Shown here: positions 61,639 to 64,000 of the stretch, piece after piece
Layout of the letters: the number at the start of each line of letters is the position of its first letter
Position numbering within the stretch: the first letter of the stretch is position 1
Source of the DNA: DATARH01 sp963847345
GTDB lineage: Bacteria; Pseudomonadota; Alphaproteobacteria; ATCC43930; CGMCC-115725
Length of the DNA stretch: 64,000 nt
Assembly: GCA_963847345.1 (NCBI GenBank)
Contig: CAWJZU010000015.1
Location: 62,001-126,000, forward strand
Reading direction: 5' to 3'
Notes under the pieces: model-generated
What the model saw: the letters and a program-made list of their open reading frames with translations, nothing else
What the model was told of the DNA's origin: nothing
The model's database searches: none
Position numbers and translations under genes: made by a program

Positions 61639-63060
61639 CTATGCCGAGCCCGCCCGCAGGCGGCGGGCGGCGTCCTCGCCGGCGCGGAGGCCGAAAACGC
61701 AGGCCTTGATCAGCCCGCCGACATAACCGAGCGCGCCGCCGCCTTCGAGCCCGCCGGTGCAGCCGCCGGCCGCGTAGAGGCCGTCGATCACCGACCCATC
61801 GGGGCGGCGCACGCGGCCGTTTCCGTCGATCGCGATGCCGCCGAACGTGTTCGTGATGCCGGCGCAGATCGGGATCGCGTAGAACGGCGGCGTGTCGATC
61901 GGCGTCGGCGCGCCGCTCTTCGTCGAGCGCGATGGCGACAACTCCGCGAGCTGCCCGTTGCGTATGGCCTCGTTATAAGCATCTACCGTGGTGCGCAACG
62001 CGGCCGCATTTATGCCGGCCAATGCCGCCAACGCCTCGATTGTGTCGGCTTCGTGCAGCGTCCCGCCGCCCTCGACCAGCTGCGGGTTCGGCGGGATCTG
62101 CGCGGCGCGGCCCGCCTTGTCCCAGATCGCCGCGTCGCAGATCACCGTCGCGCAGAGTGGGTCGTCGAGCCGGGCCAGATCGTTCGTGATCGAGATGCCA
62201 CCCAGCCCCTCGTCGAGCAGCCGCCGGCCGTTGTCATCGACAACGATCGCGGCGGTTGCGACCGCATCGATCTGCGGATACGGCCACAACCCATCATCGT
62301 GCATCGCGCCGCGGCTCAGCAGATGGCCATAGAACCGGTCGAGCCGGGTCAGCGCGGCGCCGGCCGCCTCGGCCATGCGCAGCCCGTCGCCGACCGCGGT
62401 GCCGGCATGGCGTTGCAGGACCTGTTCCGGGCTCGGGCCGATATGCCGCCGGAACAGCTCAGGGTCGCCCGGGAAGCCGCCATCGGCGATCACGACGGCG
62501 CGCGTCGCAAGCGTCAGATCGGCGCCGGCTCGCGACGCGTCGACCCCGACGCAGCGTCCGCCCTCGGTGCGCAGTGCCGTCGCGCGGGTGCCGAGAAACA
62601 TCCGCCCCAGGCGCTGTTCAAGCCGTTCCTTGAGGCCGGCGATCATCCGATCGGGACCGCGTCCCCGCCAGTCTTGGCCATGCACCGCGGCGCGCGGCGG
62701 CGCCAGCGTCCAGCGGTGCCACCCGATCGGGCTGGCGCTCGTGAAGTTCGCTCCTTGTATGGCGAGCCAGTCGACGGTACGGCCGCAATCTTGGGCAATC
62801 GCTTCCGACAGTTCGAGGTCGGTTTCGCCCGATGTCGCACGTTCGATAGCGGCTTTCAGCTCGGCCGGGGGCAGCTTCACGTCATGATACGACACGTGAA
62901 AAATGCCGCCGGCCCAGCGCGAACTGCACAGATAGCGCTCGTCTTCGCCCTTCTCGATGACGGCGGTGCGCAGCCCCAGTTCGGCCCCGCGCAGCGCTGC
63001 GGCGAGGCCGGCGAAACCGCCGCCGATCGACACGAGGTCGAATTCCGCCTCTAACGACAT
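61639..63060 (-). CDS. FAD-dependent oxidoreductase (fumarate reductase/TcuA-like)
   Basis: 473-residue flavoprotein of the FAD_binding_2 family. The dinucleotide-binding segment 'FDLVSIGGGFAGLAAALRGA' occupies about residues 7-26, and the second FAD segment is 'GLYAAGGCTGGLEGGGALGY'. The substrate-side blocks 'CAGITNTFGGIAIDGNGRVR' and 'VDAYNEAIRNGQL' are typical. It is a distant paralog of the enzyme at 49383. Neither has iron-sulfur or membrane partner genes beside it. The substrate is probably a small carboxylate. Intact; 49 bases separate it from the PpiD-type gene. Confidence 0.9.
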   Translation of the reverse strand: MSLEAEFDLVSIGGGFAGLAAALRGAELGLRTAVIEKGEDERYLCSSRWAGGIFHVSYHDVKLPPAELKAAIERATSGETDLELSEAIAQDCGRTVDWLAIQGANFTSASPIGWHRWTLAPPRAAVHGQDWRGRGPDRMIAGLKERLEQRLGRMFLGTRATALRTEGGRCVGVDASRAGADLTLATRAVVIADGGFPGDPELFRRHIGPSPEQVLQRHAGTAVGDGLRMAEAAGAALTRLDRFYGHLLSRGAMHDDGLWPYPQIDAVATAAIVVDDNGRRLLDEGLGGISITNDLARLDDPLCATVICDAAIWDKAGRAAQIPPNPQLVEGGGTLHEADTIEALAALAGINAAALRTTVDAYNEAIRNGQLAELSPSRSTKSGAPTPIDTPPFYAIPICAGITNTFGGIAIDGNGRVRRPDGSVIDGLYAAGGCTGGLEGGGALGYVGGLIKACVFGLRAGEDAARRLRAGSA

Positions 63061-63109
63061 TTCTTCCCTTGGCTCCCGATTTGCGCGCCCGTCGGCCGAT
63101 GGGTTCGGC

Positions 63110-64000
63110 TCAGAACAGCCGGTCGAGTTCGTCGCGCTTGATGTCGACCGGGTAGCGGCGGCGCAGCCCCTGCGTCAACTCGCTGGCAACATCGAGCCGC
63201 ATCTCCCCGGCTATCTGCGTTGCCAGTTTCGCGGCTTCGTCCTCGGGGACCGTCTGCGGCGCCTGCACCTCGTTCAGCTGAGCCGCGTAGCCGCCGGACT
63301 CGTCGGCGACAGAGATCGCCTCGCCGGGTTTGGCCGCGAATAGCTTGGTAACGAGCGCCGGTGGGAACGACTGTCCGGCCGCCGGCGTGCGCCCAAACGT
63401 TACGCCGGGCTGCACGGTCAGCCCTTTTTCGGCGGCGAGCATCGCAAGCGGCATCGAGGGCGTCACGGCGGCGGCGAGCGCCTCGGCCTGCTTGGCGACA
63501 TCTTTCTCCTTCTGCTCGGCCTGCCAAGCCGCGATCGCCTTGTCCCGCACCTCGGCGAGCGGGCGCACGGCGGAGGGGATGACCTTGTCGACGCGCGCCA
63601 CGTAGAGCGCGCCATCCTGCGTGTCGGTGACGCGGGTCGTCTCCCCCTGCGCGGTCGCGAATACGCTCTTCAGAACCTCGTCGGGCGCGACTGGAAGGAC
63701 AACCCGGGCGCCGGCCGGGTCGAGGCCGTTCTCGTCGACCGCCGCGACAGGGGTCAGCTTGAAGCCAAATTTCTGCTGCAAGTCCTCGATCTTCGCGCCG
63801 CCGGCCAGCGCGTCGTCGGCCTGGTTCGCTATGTCGGCGATGCGGTCGGCCGCTTCGCGCATGCTGCAGCTCGGCCACGAGTTTCGGCTTTGCCTCCTCA
63901 AAGCTCTGCGTCTTGCCGGGTTCGATTTTGACGACCCGCAGAATGTGGTAGCCGAACGGGGTCTTGATCGGCTTGCTCGGCTGGTTCAGCGGCAGCTCAA
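63110..64000 (-). CDS. Periplasmic peptidyl-prolyl isomerase/chaperone (PpiD/SurA-like), partial, one frameshift
   Basis: C-terminal part of a parvulin-type folding factor; the N-terminus lies beyond the right edge. From the edge inward one frame reads 'KPIKTPFGYHILRVVKIEPG', the end of a PPIC domain, and 'QSFEEAKPKLVAELQ'. Near 63858 the frame shifts to 'REAADRIADIANQADDALAG', which continues through 'FGFKLTPVAAVDENGLDPAG', 'LFAAKPGEAISVADESGGYA' and ends 'YPVDIKRDELDRLF', the usual PpiD C-terminus with an R-x-[YF]-xVxI pattern. It would be inner-membrane anchored and assist outer-membrane protein folding. Confidence 0.87.

Noticed and set aside
1..64000. tRNA, rRNA and riboswitch genes
   Set aside because: No cloverleaf with a TTCGAATC-type T loop and CCA-ready acceptor stem, no rRNA-like conserved core and no recognisable riboswitch was found in any gap.

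Overview
The window is chromosomal DNA from a high-GC alphaproteobacterium. The best evidence is gene content and order: sdhC-sdhD-sdhA-sdhB in the left part, and serS-surE-M23/NlpD-type peptidase ... DUF815 ATPase-yajC-secD-secF-Mth938 at the right end, an order typical of Alphaproteobacteria. A small 'GHNGGPPL' protein, DUF1272 and DUF4242 proteins, and a DUF3141-pta-fabI-ackA operon fit the same class. Genus cannot be decided from the sequence alone. There are no rRNA or tRNA genes, no CRISPR array and no intact insertion sequence.

Layout. 1-7.3 kb: a partial aldo/keto reductase, a DUF4242 protein, succinate dehydrogenase with a MITE-like palindrome between sdhA and sdhB, a secreted protein, an amidohydrolase and a small coiled-coil membrane protein. 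7.3-11.7 kb: an RND efflux pump and its adaptor. 12.4-24.6 kb: a carbon/energy block with phosphoketolase, a phosphoglycerate-mutase-like phosphatase and glycogen phosphorylase on the plus strand, facing an operon of a DUF3141 PhaC-like hydrolase, phosphate acetyl/butyryltransferase, FabI and acetate kinase; PPK2 polyphosphate kinase is divergent from that operon. Together these could convert sugar phosphates to acetyl phosphate, acetyl-CoA, acetate and ATP/polyphosphate. 24.7-28.6 kb: assorted enzymes and an antiporter relic. 28.7-32.3 kb: a complete Mla-type lipid transport operon. 32.6-36.8 kb: an ECF sigma factor, cysteine synthase, MoeB, an SH3 protein and a CitE-like lyase. 37.2-43.7 kb: a low-GC LysR gene, then a catabolic-looking set with two orphan Tat-exported binding proteins, a flavin monooxygenase and a crotonase. 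44.1-45.3 kb: a truncated PAS-DHp sensor next to a single-domain response regulator. 45.9-49.1 kb: a large DUF4062-STAND NTPase-TPR gene, the best candidate for a conflict/defence protein. 49.4-64 kb: a flavoprotein, DUF1272, an aminotransferase, then the conserved serS to secF block, a second flavoprotein and a partial PpiD-type chaperone.

One property affects everything: at least 12 genes, including housekeeping ones (sdhC, serS, moeB, cysK, glgP), are broken by single-base shifts, about 20 in total, although the protein stays well conserved on both sides of each break. That many fresh lesions in essential genes point to indel errors in the assembly rather than to decay. These genes are therefore annotated at full extent with the break positions stated.
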